Positions 44,063 to 52,562 of a stretch of DNA of 64,000 nucleotides are shown piece after piece; the first letter of the stretch is position 1, and each line of letters begins with the position of its first letter. The stretch is from an uncultured Pelagibacteraceae bacterium (lineage in GTDB: Bacteria > Pseudomonadota > Alphaproteobacteria > Pelagibacterales > Pelagibacteraceae). The position numbers and the translations under genes are program-made. The notes beneath the pieces are model-generated. The model worked only from the letters and a program-made list of their open reading frames with translations, did not search any database and was not told the origin of the DNA. The stretch is taken from positions 20,095-84,094 of the forward strand of contig CACCLK010000001.1 of NCBI GenBank assembly GCA_902546795.1, read 5' to 3'.

Positions 44063-44956
44063 ATGCAGCTTCCTATCGTAAATCATCCTGATTACGTTGC
44101 TAAAATAAATGATGATAACAAATTTCCAATTAAAAAATTCGGTGCGCTAGCAAAACATCTGTTAAAAAATAGAGTTGTAAAGCATTTCCATATCCCCAAA
44201 GAGTGCTCAGTCGAAACTTTGAGGACATCCCATTCCCTAAAATATATCAACGATATAAAGAACAAAACACTTGATATTAAGGCACAGAAGAAAATAGGGT
44301 TTCCTATTAATGACAGTGTAGTTAGGAGATCATTTGTTGCAACTGGCGGCACTGTGCTAGCTAGTAAACTAGCTTTAGACGCAAAACTTGCTTGTAACAC
44401 TGCAGGAGGAAGCCATCATGCGACTTTTGATTATGGGGCAGGATATTGTGTTTTTAATGATACCGCTGTTGCAGCGAACTATTTAAAAAAAAAGGGACTT
44501 GCAAAAAGGATTTTAATTTTAGATTTGGATGTTCATCAAGGAAATGGTAATTCAGAAATATTTCAAAACGATAAAGATGTAATGACCTTTAGTATGCATT
44601 GCGCATCTAATTATCCTGCTAAAAAATCTCAAAGTGATTTAGATATTGAGCTTAAGGATAATATGGAAGATAATGAGTATCTTAATGTTTTAAATGAAAA
44701 TTTAAAAAGACTGAATCAAAACACTTATGACTTTGTTTTCTATGTTGCCGGAGTTGATATTCATTATAATGACAGATTAGGTAAGTTAAAGATCACTGAC
44801 GAAGGTATTAATAAAAGAGACCAGATAGTAATTGAGAACTTCTATTCAAAAAATGTTCCGTTATGCGGGGTTTTGGGAGGCGGCTATAACAAAAGTTTCG
44901 AAAAACTTGTTGAGCTTCATTCGATGTTACACAAAAATTGTGCAAATTATTTCTGA
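44063..44956 (+). CDS. Histone deacetylase superfamily protein
   Basis: Zinc-dependent amidohydrolase of the HDAC/acetoin-utilisation/acetylpolyamine family, 297 residues from the ATG at 44063 (the track start is a TTG one codon earlier). The catalytic histidines are in GGSHHATFDYGAGYCVFND, the zinc ligands in LDLDVHQGNG and in VDIHYNDRLG. The real substrate is not decided: acetylated protein, polyamine or small molecule. It is co-oriented with thiolase and the small TM gene, and its last 10 bases overlap the opposing acetoacetyl-CoA synthetase gene. Confidence 0.9.
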   Translation: MQLPIVNHPDYVAKINDDNKFPIKKFGALAKHLLKNRVVKHFHIPKECSVETLRTSHSLKYINDIKNKTLDIKAQKKIGFPINDSVVRRSFVATGGTVLASKLALDAKLACNTAGGSHHATFDYGAGYCVFNDTAVAANYLKKKGLAKRILILDLDVHQGNGNSEIFQNDKDVMTFSMHCASNYPAKKSQSDLDIELKDNMEDNEYLNVLNENLKRLNQNTYDFVFYVAGVDIHYNDRLGKLKITDEGINKRDQIVIENFYSKNVPLCGVLGGGYNKSFEKLVELHSMLHKNCANYF

Positions 44957-46875
44957 GCTAGTTGTGGTAAATTTTTAAAAAATTCTAGAGAGTCTGGATT
45001 TGCGATTGCTTCTTTGTTATTTATCTGTTCTCCATTAATCACTTGTCTCACCGCCAATTCTACAATCTTCCCACTTTTTGTTTTTGGAATTTCTGGAACT
45101 TTAATAATAATTGTTGGTACATGTTTAGGGGAACAATTTTTTCTAATTTTAGATTTAATGGATTTTATTTTTTCATCATTGAGTTCTTGATTATTTTTTG
45201 TTGTAACAAATAAAATTATTCGAACATCATCATCGAAATCTTGGCCGACCACCAATCCTTCAGTAATAAAATCAATATCTTCTACCTGTTGATAAATTTC
45301 AGAAGTTCCTATTCTTACCCCACCAGGATTTAAAGTAGAATCAGATCTACCTCTCATAATAAAACCATTGTCAGAAGTTCTCTCTATGAAATCACCATGA
45401 TGCCAAATATTTTTATACTTTGTAAAATAAGCCTTATGGTATTTTTCACCATTGTCATCACCCCAAAATTTTACTGGCATCGATGGAAAGGGCTGCTTAA
45501 CAACTAATTCTCCTTTCTCTCCATCAGCAGTGCTCTTTCCGTCATCGGTAAAAACATCAACGTCAATACCTAAGCTTTGACCTTGTATTTCACCTTTGTA
45601 AACATTTGAAAAAAGATTTCCAAGGACTAAGCAGCCAACTAAATCTGTGCCACCTGCTATGGATGCTAAATGCACATCTTTTTTAATATTCTTGTAAATA
45701 TAATTGAAACTTTCCTCAGCTAATGGCGAGCCGGTAGAAGTAATAATTTTAATTGATCTTAAATCTAAATTTTTACTATTATAGTTTTCATTTTTAAGAT
45801 GATCTATATATTTGGCACTAACACCAAAAAGATTAATCTTTTTGTTTTGACAGTATTCAAGAAGCGTATCAATTTTCGGGTAAACTGGTGCCCCGTCATA
45901 CAGAAATATCGATGATCCTGTCGCTAGCCCTCCGACCAACCAATTCCACATCATCCAACCAGTAGTAGTATAGTAAAATAACTTTTCATTATCTCTTATA
46001 TCGCAATGGAGCATGAACTCTTTATTATGTTCGATTAAAACGTTCCCAGCCCCATGCGTTATACATTTTGGCTTTCCAGTTGTGCCACTTGAGAAGAGGA
46101 TATAGATGGGATGATTAAATTCAAATCTTTCAAATGTTACATCTAAATCTTCTTTAATAGCTTCATCAAAACGTACAAAATTTTTCAAATCCTTTTTATC
46201 TTGATTATTATAATTATAGGCAATAACTGTCTTTATTGACGGAATTTGTTTAAGAATTTCATCAACCTTATCAAGAATATTTATTTTTTTTCCATTATAA
46301 AAATAATAATCACACGTAATAAGCATCTTTGGCTTAATCTGTTTAAATCTATCTATTACACCTTGTGGACCAAAATCAGGGGAACAAGAAGACCAAATAA
46401 TTCCGTTTTTAGCACATCCTAAGAAGCTAATAATATTTTCTATTTTGTTTGGTACGTAAGCAGCTACTCTATCTCCCTTTTTTAAATTGCTTTTTTTTAG
46501 ATAAGAAGAAAATCTACAAACCTTTTGGTAAAGTTCCTGCCAAGAAATTTTTTCTTCAAAACCCTGTTCTGATAAAAAGTTAACCGCAATATCTTTGGTT
46601 CTTTTTTTTAAAATATTTTCAGAGTAATTTATTTTTGAGTCAGGGAAAAATTTAGATTTATTAAAAATTTTATCTTTAATTATAATTTCATTTCCTTTAT
46701 CGCCAATTATTTTTGAGAAATCCCAAAATTTAGACCAAAAAATATCTGGGTTTTCAACACTCCATCTCCAGAGACTTTTAAAATTCTTATCAAAATCTAA
46801 ATCCAGATATTTTGTGAATTTATTTAATATTGAATTTTCTATTAAATTCGCAGATGGTTTCCAAAGATAGTTCAT
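44947..46875 (-). CDS. acsA: Acetoacetyl-CoA synthetase
   Basis: ANL-family ligase of 642 residues that activates acetoacetate. Motifs are LFSSGTTGKPKCITHGAG (AMP binding), the conserved YTTTGWMMWNWLVGG and the hinge GRSDSTLNPGGVRIG, which points to acetoacetyl-CoA synthetase rather than acetyl-CoA synthetase. The N-terminal WxxSVENPDIFWSKFWDF (here WSVENPDIFWSKF) is also typical. It faces thiolase across the deacetylase-like gene: acetoacetate activation and thiolytic cleavage to acetyl-CoA would fit together. The symbol aacS would also do. Confidence 0.93.
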   Translation of the reverse strand: MNYLWKPSANLIENSILNKFTKYLDLDFDKNFKSLWRWSVENPDIFWSKFWDFSKIIGDKGNEIIIKDKIFNKSKFFPDSKINYSENILKKRTKDIAVNFLSEQGFEEKISWQELYQKVCRFSSYLKKSNLKKGDRVAAYVPNKIENIISFLGCAKNGIIWSSCSPDFGPQGVIDRFKQIKPKMLITCDYYFYNGKKINILDKVDEILKQIPSIKTVIAYNYNNQDKKDLKNFVRFDEAIKEDLDVTFERFEFNHPIYILFSSGTTGKPKCITHGAGNVLIEHNKEFMLHCDIRDNEKLFYYTTTGWMMWNWLVGGLATGSSIFLYDGAPVYPKIDTLLEYCQNKKINLFGVSAKYIDHLKNENYNSKNLDLRSIKIITSTGSPLAEESFNYIYKNIKKDVHLASIAGGTDLVGCLVLGNLFSNVYKGEIQGQSLGIDVDVFTDDGKSTADGEKGELVVKQPFPSMPVKFWGDDNGEKYHKAYFTKYKNIWHHGDFIERTSDNGFIMRGRSDSTLNPGGVRIGTSEIYQQVEDIDFITEGLVVGQDFDDDVRIILFVTTKNNQELNDEKIKSIKSKIRKNCSPKHVPTIIIKVPEIPKTKSGKIVELAVRQVINGEQINNKEAIANPDSLEFFKNLPQLAQK

Positions 46876-47138
46876 AAAGCAAAGCTTTAAGAACTTATCT
46901 CAATAGGTATTTTTTTAATAGGATTTTTTGAACAACCAGATCACTACTTAATTTGGGTTCCTTTTTTTTAAATAGAATGTTTAAAAGCCAGTTCATAGGT
47001 TTATTATTCAACAACAGGTGTCAAAATAAGGTGATAAATGTGTCAAAAATCAAGCTATAGGGGTATAATGCTTCATTTTTTACATTTATTATTAGATGAA
47101 TATTTATTAAATTTTAATCCAGTTTATAATAAGAAATT
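46876..47138. promoter_or_regulatory. Intergenic control region of the lipoyl-E1 gene
   Basis: The longest gap in the window (263 bases) has no convincing gene. A perfect TATAAT lies at 47064-47069, with a poor -35. Two exact copies of GTGTCAAAA (47018-47026 and 47040-47048) lie 22 bases apart just upstream of it, on one face of the helix; they are candidates for activator or repressor binding. The unusual gap length fits a regulated promoter. Confidence 0.55.
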
Positions 47139-50100
47139 ATGGCTCAAAACATATCAGTTCCAGATATCGGTGACTTTAAAGACGTAGAGGTAATAGAAAT
47201 TTTAGTAAAGCCAGGTGATCAAATAAAAAAGAATGATCCGATCGTCACTATAGAAAGTGACAAATCAAGTGTTGAAATCCCATCACCATCGGAGGGGCAA
47301 ATAAAAGATTTGAAAGTTAAAATTGGTGACAAAGTTTCAGAAGGAAGTATTTTAGCCACAATAGAAAATGGCCAGGCAGCAAACAATCAGACAATTGTTC
47401 AAAAAGAAAAGCCAAAGAAAATTATAGAGCCAAAAAAAACTGATGATACTGTAAAAAGGAATGGAAATCTTAGTAACGGTGCATCAGTTAAACAAGTCAA
47501 AAAAGTATTTGCTGAGCCGGCATCAAAAGATGATATTGATCCTTTAGAAACAAATGAATGGATTGACTCATTAAATTCTGTAATAGAAAATGATGGGGCA
47601 TCAAGGGCGAGCTATTTACTAAATAAAGTTATAGATCAAGCTTACAAAGCTGGACTCGTGTTACCTGATACAAGAACCACTCCGTACATAAATACAATAC
47701 CACCAGAGGCTGAAGCAAAGTCGACAGGGGACCAAAACATAGAGAAAAAAATAAGAGCTTATATTAGATGGAATGCTGCCGCCATGGTGGTTAAAGCAAA
47801 TAAAAAAAGTTCAGAACTAGGAGGGCATATTGGGACTTTTGCATCAGCAGCAACTTTATATGATATCGGAATGAATCATTTTTGGAGAGCTAAAACAAAT
47901 AAGTTTGGTGGGGATCTAGTTTATTTTCAAGGCCATTCAGCACCCGGAATGTATGCAAGGGCGTTTTTGGAGGGAAGAATGACATCTAAACAGCTTGATG
48001 GTTTTAGGCAGGAAGTAAATAAAGGTGGATTATCTTCTTACCCTCATCCCTGGTTGATGCCAAACTTCTGGCAGTTTCCAACCGTCTCAATGGGCTTGGG
48101 TCCAATCATGGCAATCTACCAAGCTAGGTTTTTAAAATACTTAATTAATAGAGGTTTAATAAAAGATCAGGGAAGAAAAATATGGGTATTTCTTGGTGAT
48201 GGAGAGATGGATGAACCTGAGTCTTTAGGAGCCATAGGATTAGCTGCGCGTGAAAAATTAGATAATTTAATATTTGTCATTAATTGCAACCTTCAAAGGT
48301 TAGATGGTCCAGTAAGAGGTAATGGAAAAATTATTCAAGAATTAGAAGGAAGCTTTAGAGGAACTGGTTGGAATGTAATCAAGGTGATATGGGGATCATA
48401 TTGGGATAAACTTTTAATGAAGGATAAAACGGGACTTCTAATAAAAAGAATGAACGAATGCGTGGATGGAGAATATCAGGCCTTTAAGGCAAAAGGTGGT
48501 GCATATGTTCGAGAAAAGTTTTTTGGAAAGTACGAAGATCTGAAAGATTTAGTCTCAACAATGACGGATCAGGATATTTGGAAATTGAATAGAGGTGGAC
48601 ACGATCCACATAAAGTGTACGCAGCCTATCACGCTGCAATGCAACACAAAGGTTCCCCAACTGTTATATTAGCTAAAACAATCAAAGGTTATGGTATGGG
48701 AAAATCTGGTGAAAGTATAAACACAACACATCAACAAAAAAAACTTGATGAACAAGATCTTCTTTACTACAGAGACAGGTTTGATGTCCCTCTAACTGAT
48801 AAGCAAGTCAAGAATATTGAATATTATAAACCGAGCGAAAATTCAGAAGAAATAAAATATCTCAAAGACAGAAGAGCAAAACTTGGTGGATTTATTCCTG
48901 AAAGATCCTCATTCGCAAAACCAATAAAATCTCCACCAAAAGATATCTTCGATAGTTTTATGAAATCAACTGGTGACAAAGAGATGTCAACAACAATGGC
49001 TTTAGTAAGAATGCTTACAGCGTTATTAAGGGATAAAAATGTTTCACCAAGATTGGTCCCGATTATTCCAGATGAGGCTAGAACTTTTGGTATGGAGGGA
49101 TTTTTCCAAAAAATAGGTATATACGCACATGAGGGCCAAAAATATGAGCCTGTGGACTCGGAGCAGCTGAGTTCTTACAGAGAGGATAAAAGTGGTCAAG
49201 TTTTAGAAGAAGGTATTACAGAGTCAGGCGCGATGTCTTCATGGATAGCCGCTGGAACTGCATATACAAATCATGATTTGGAAATGATACCAATTTATAT
49301 TTTTTATTCAATGTTTGGATTTCAAAGGGTCGGTGATTTAGCTTGGGCCGCGGGTGACTCCCAAGCGAGAGGATTCTTGATTGGAGCAACTGCAGGGCGA
49401 ACAACCTTAGCAGGTGAAGGATTACAACACCAAGATGGACATAGTCATTTATTAGCCTCAAATATTCCAAACTGTGTAAGTTATGACCCAACTTTCTCTT
49501 ATGAAATGGCTGTTATTTTAAGAGATGGAATTAAAAGGATGCATGAAAAAAAAGAGAATATTTTTTATTACATTACAGCAATGAATGAAAATTACTCTCA
49601 CCCAGAAAAACCAAAAGGATCAGATGAAGGAATTCTTAAAGGTATGTATTTATTTAAAGAGTTTAAAAATAAAGGAAAAGTTAAGGTTCAGCTATTAGGC
49701 TCGGGAACTATTTTGAGAGAGATTATTTCAGCCGCAAAAACTTTATCAGAAGAATTTGGAGTGGACTCAGACATCTGGAGCGTAACAAGTTTTAATGAAT
49801 TGAGGAAAGATGGTATGGAAACTGAACGTTGGAATCTGCTACACCCTGAAGAAAAAAGTAAAAAATCATTTGTTCAGAAATGTTTAGAAAGTCGAGATGG
49901 ACCAGTGATAGCTGCATCAGATTATGTAAGATCATTTTCTGATCAGTTAAGACCATACGTACAGAAACCTTTTTATTCGTTTGGTACCGATGGCTATGGC
50001 AGAAGTGATACAAGAAAAAATTTAAGAAAGTTTTTTGAGGTAGACAAAGAGCACATTGTAGCTTACACATTAAGTGCTCTTTCAAGAGAGCAATTAATCG

Positions 50101-50174
50101 AGAGTAAAAAAGCCGAAAAAGCATTGAAAAAATATAAGATAGATCCAAATAAACTATTTCCGCCTAAATTATAA
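47139..50174 (+). CDS. aceE: Pyruvate dehydrogenase E1 (homodimeric type) with fused N-terminal lipoyl domain
   Basis: Thiamine diphosphate enzyme that decarboxylates pyruvate and acetylates lipoyl groups. Residues 1-77 form a complete lipoyl domain (VPDIGDFKDVEVIEILVK, lysine in ESDKSSVEI), followed by a charged linker of about 50 residues. The E1 part, about 885 residues, then starts DPLETNEWIDSLNSVIE and runs like E. coli AceE: QGHSAPGMYARAFLEGR, FLGDGEMDEPES, NCNLQRLDGPVRGNGKI, HQDGHSHL. With 1011 residues it exceeds a plain AceE by one domain. The lipoyl part matches that of the E2 at 41336 in about 45 of 74 positions by eye. Lipoyl domains normally sit on E2. Confidence 0.95.
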   Translation: MAQNISVPDIGDFKDVEVIEILVKPGDQIKKNDPIVTIESDKSSVEIPSPSEGQIKDLKVKIGDKVSEGSILATIENGQAANNQTIVQKEKPKKIIEPKKTDDTVKRNGNLSNGASVKQVKKVFAEPASKDDIDPLETNEWIDSLNSVIENDGASRASYLLNKVIDQAYKAGLVLPDTRTTPYINTIPPEAEAKSTGDQNIEKKIRAYIRWNAAAMVVKANKKSSELGGHIGTFASAATLYDIGMNHFWRAKTNKFGGDLVYFQGHSAPGMYARAFLEGRMTSKQLDGFRQEVNKGGLSSYPHPWLMPNFWQFPTVSMGLGPIMAIYQARFLKYLINRGLIKDQGRKIWVFLGDGEMDEPESLGAIGLAAREKLDNLIFVINCNLQRLDGPVRGNGKIIQELEGSFRGTGWNVIKVIWGSYWDKLLMKDKTGLLIKRMNECVDGEYQAFKAKGGAYVREKFFGKYEDLKDLVSTMTDQDIWKLNRGGHDPHKVYAAYHAAMQHKGSPTVILAKTIKGYGMGKSGESINTTHQQKKLDEQDLLYYRDRFDVPLTDKQVKNIEYYKPSENSEEIKYLKDRRAKLGGFIPERSSFAKPIKSPPKDIFDSFMKSTGDKEMSTTMALVRMLTALLRDKNVSPRLVPIIPDEARTFGMEGFFQKIGIYAHEGQKYEPVDSEQLSSYREDKSGQVLEEGITESGAMSSWIAAGTAYTNHDLEMIPIYIFYSMFGFQRVGDLAWAAGDSQARGFLIGATAGRTTLAGEGLQHQDGHSHLLASNIPNCVSYDPTFSYEMAVILRDGIKRMHEKKENIFYYITAMNENYSHPEKPKGSDEGILKGMYLFKEFKNKGKVKVQLLGSGTILREIISAAKTLSEEFGVDSDIWSVTSFNELRKDGMETERWNLLHPEEKSKKSFVQKCLESRDGPVIAASDYVRSFSDQLRPYVQKPFYSFGTDGYGRSDTRKNLRKFFEVDKEHIVAYTLSALSREQLIESKKAEKALKKYKIDPNKLFPPKL

Positions 50175-50176
50175 AT

Positions 50177-50254
50177 ATGTCTTTACAAAACTCAGTAATT
50201 ATATTTTTTGTTTTGGTTTTTTTAATCCTTCTTTTGCTTACAACGATTTTATAA
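50177..50254 (+). CDS. 25-residue hydrophobic peptide after the E1 gene
   Basis: Short ORF starting 2 bases after the aceE stop. The product is MSLQNSVIIFFVLVFLILLL plus five more residues, a single transmembrane helix. It overlaps the 3' end of the opposing O-antigen ligase-like gene by 6 bases. There is no Shine-Dalgarno sequence, and AT-rich DNA easily gives such frames, so it is only a candidate small membrane protein. Confidence 0.35.
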   Translation: MSLQNSVIIFFVLVFLILLLLTTIL

Positions 50255-51649
50255 TCTAATATTTGTTTTAAAAATGTTTCTAAAGTTTAAAAGCATTGGG
50301 AGCAATAGAAAAATTATAGAGGCATTTTGAGTAGAAAAAAAACTACCCGAACTTCTAATTGGAAAGGCCTCAGAAAAAATAATTAAGAAAATAGGAAGGA
50401 TTATAAATCTTATATTAATTGTCAAATTATAATTTATATCTTTGATATATACGATGATAAATTTTAATAGAGGATAGTAAAATAATATTAAAAAGAACAC
50501 TAAACCTATAACGCCCAGGTCAGCCAAAACTTCTATGAAATAGTTATGTGTATGAGGAGCGCAACTGTGGTTAAATTTCCACTCACAGTTTATTTTAAAA
50601 GATTTGATACCACCACCGAATACAGGCTTTTCTTTCCAAGTATTTACTCCTGCATTAAAAATACGCAGATGAGGTGAACTAATAAGATACTTGTCTTTTG
50701 TTTCTTCTTCAAATCGTTTTTTTTCTTCTTTAGAAGACTCAACAAAAGTTACCCAATCGTGTTTATATTGCTCTTTTCCTAAAAAAACATCTTTAGTTTG
50801 TATTAAAATTTCTTTTGATTGAATAAAAAGATTCTTAAAATGAACCTGCAAATTTTCATTGATCATTTTTCCCATGCTAGTGTTTAGAATAATTAAAATT
50901 AAAGCGATTATGGATAAGAATGATATTAATAAACTTTTTAGTAATTTTTTTTCAATAAAACATAATGCACAAAGATTTAATAAAAATAATAGAAACGGCA
51001 TCCTATTGCCTGAGATAAATATACATATGAGAAAAAAAATCGAAGTAATTGAAAATAATAGTATTAATTTTTTTTTTGATAAATCTTTAAAAAAAAATAA
51101 AGAAAAAATTGCAAATAAACTAAATTTTTGAAGGTAACTCCCTGCAACATATTCTTGATTAAAAAATCCAGCCAGTCTTCTTGTTTCGCTTCCATCTTTT
51201 GGAACAAATCCAAAAATATCTTTACCGAAGTTATATTGAATTATTAAATCTATCCCTAAAAAAAAACTTGTAATTATACAGATGTAGTAAAAATATTTAA
51301 TATTAAATAGATTTTGTTCAATAATTTTATTTATTACAAAAAATAAAAGAAGATACCTTAAAAAAAATATGGATTTAAGAAAATTTTCGTAATAAAGACC
51401 TCCATCATTAAAAAACTTAAAATAGTTTAAAAAAGATATTAGAACTATATAAGAAAAAAAAATAATAATTACGTATTTGAAAAATTTATCATCACTATCA
51501 AATAGAGAAAATTTAAATAAATATACACCAAAAAAAATAATTAAAATAGTATTTATATTTATAGCCAATGTTCCAAAAATAATTGAAATTGGAAATAGGG
51601 CAATCAATATATTTATTATGTAATATTCTTTTTTATTATGAGTATCCAT
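50249..51649 (-). CDS. O-antigen ligase-like / Wzy-C membrane protein
   Basis: Polytopic membrane protein of 466 residues with about 11 hydrophobic helices and a large periplasmic loop between them. The loop carries the Wzy_C family cues GNRMPFLLFLLN and, after the loop, APHTHNYFIEVLADLGVIGL. Such proteins attach or polymerise surface glycans. Sequence divergence between WaaL ligases and Wzy polymerases is high, so the exact role is open. It overlaps the end of uppP by 14 bases; the pair fits envelope assembly. Confidence 0.82.
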   Translation of the reverse strand: MDTHNKKEYYIINILIALFPISIIFGTLAININTILIIFFGVYLFKFSLFDSDDKFFKYVIIIFFSYIVLISFLNYFKFFNDGGLYYENFLKSIFFLRYLLLFFVINKIIEQNLFNIKYFYYICIITSFFLGIDLIIQYNFGKDIFGFVPKDGSETRRLAGFFNQEYVAGSYLQKFSLFAIFSLFFFKDLSKKKLILLFSITSIFFLICIFISGNRMPFLLFLLNLCALCFIEKKLLKSLLISFLSIIALILIILNTSMGKMINENLQVHFKNLFIQSKEILIQTKDVFLGKEQYKHDWVTFVESSKEEKKRFEEETKDKYLISSPHLRIFNAGVNTWKEKPVFGGGIKSFKINCEWKFNHSCAPHTHNYFIEVLADLGVIGLVFFLILFYYPLLKFIIVYIKDINYNLTINIRFIILPIFLIIFSEAFPIRSSGSFFSTQNASIIFLLLPMLLNFRNIFKTNIRL

Positions 51650-52394
51650 AAAATAAAATTAGTAAACCAATAATGACTCTATAAATAACAAAAAACAATA
51701 AAGTAAATTTTCTTATAAACTTTAAAAAAAATTTAATAGTCAAATAAGAAAAAGTAAAAGAAAGCAAAATACCTATTAAGTTTAAATCTTTTATAATATC
51801 AGCTGTTTCTTTTGAAAGGTTGTAAATACCATAAAAACTCAGAACAAATAAAGTTGGTATTGAAAGTATAAAAGAAATTTTCGCAGAGTCCAATCTGCTA
51901 AATGATAAAAATCTTCCAGCCGTGATAGCTATACCTGACCTACTTACTCCAGGTATAACTGCCAAAGAATGTATTAAGCCAATAACTATTGCAGCTTTCA
52001 TAGAAAAATGATTATTATAATTTTTACTTGTTTTTGATTTATCGCTTAGAAAGAGTAATAAACCAAAAATGATTGTAGTCCAACCAATTACTTTTATATT
52101 TCTTAAATTTTCAATAAAACCAGTTTCTGAAATAATAAAACCAATAATCAAAACCGGCAAAACCGCTACAATTAAAATTATTAACTTTTCTTTATCTTTA
52201 ATAATTTTAATAATGTCTTGAAAAAAATAAAAAGTCACTGCCAAGAAAGAGCCTATATGTAAACTTATATCTAATAATAGATTTGAAAATGAAAAATTAT
52301 AAAATTTTGAAATTAAAACTAGGTGGCCAGTAGAACTTATTGGCAAAAACTCTGTCACTCCTTGAATAAAAGAAAGAATTAAAACTTCTAACAT
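51636..52394 (-). CDS. uppP: Undecaprenyl-diphosphate phosphatase
   Basis: Inner-membrane BacA-type phosphatase that recycles the lipid carrier for cell wall and O-antigen synthesis. It has 252 residues with about eight hydrophobic helices. Signature motifs are QGVTEFLPISSTGHLVL near the N-terminus and PGVSRSGIAITAGRF in the middle. It is paired with the O-antigen ligase-like gene. Confidence 0.95.
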   Translation of the reverse strand: MLEVLILSFIQGVTEFLPISSTGHLVLISKFYNFSFSNLLLDISLHIGSFLAVTFYFFQDIIKIIKDKEKLIILIVAVLPVLIIGFIISETGFIENLRNIKVIGWTTIIFGLLLFLSDKSKTSKNYNNHFSMKAAIVIGLIHSLAVIPGVSRSGIAITAGRFLSFSRLDSAKISFILSIPTLFVLSFYGIYNLSKETADIIKDLNLIGILLSFTFSYLTIKFFLKFIRKFTLLFFVIYRVIIGLLILFYGYS

Positions 52395-52477
52395 AACTAA
52401 TATTTATTAAACTTTAGATTGAATTCCAAAGGTATTATAGATTCACATAGCAGCTATGAATTTTTAAAGTGCATATT

Positions 52478-52506
52478 TACTTACCTTTTTTCAATATAGG
52501 TAAGTA
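52478..52506. repeat. Inverted repeat in the gltD leader
   Basis: Perfect 9-base arms TACTTACCT (52478-52486) and AGGTAAGTA (52498-52506) with an 11-base spacer, located about 57-85 bases before the gltD ATG in the 168-base gap shared with divergent uppP. No T-run follows, so an operator or a leader stem is more likely than a terminator. Confidence 0.55.
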
Positions 52507-52562
52507 GTTATTACTTATTTATTCTTTTATTTCATCTGTTTTTGTTTTAAACCCTCCTACTT

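Noticed and set aside
46978-47064. 27-codon ATG frame in the aceE upstream gap
   Set aside because: No ribosome site, it overlaps the repeat/promoter region, and the composition is not coherent.
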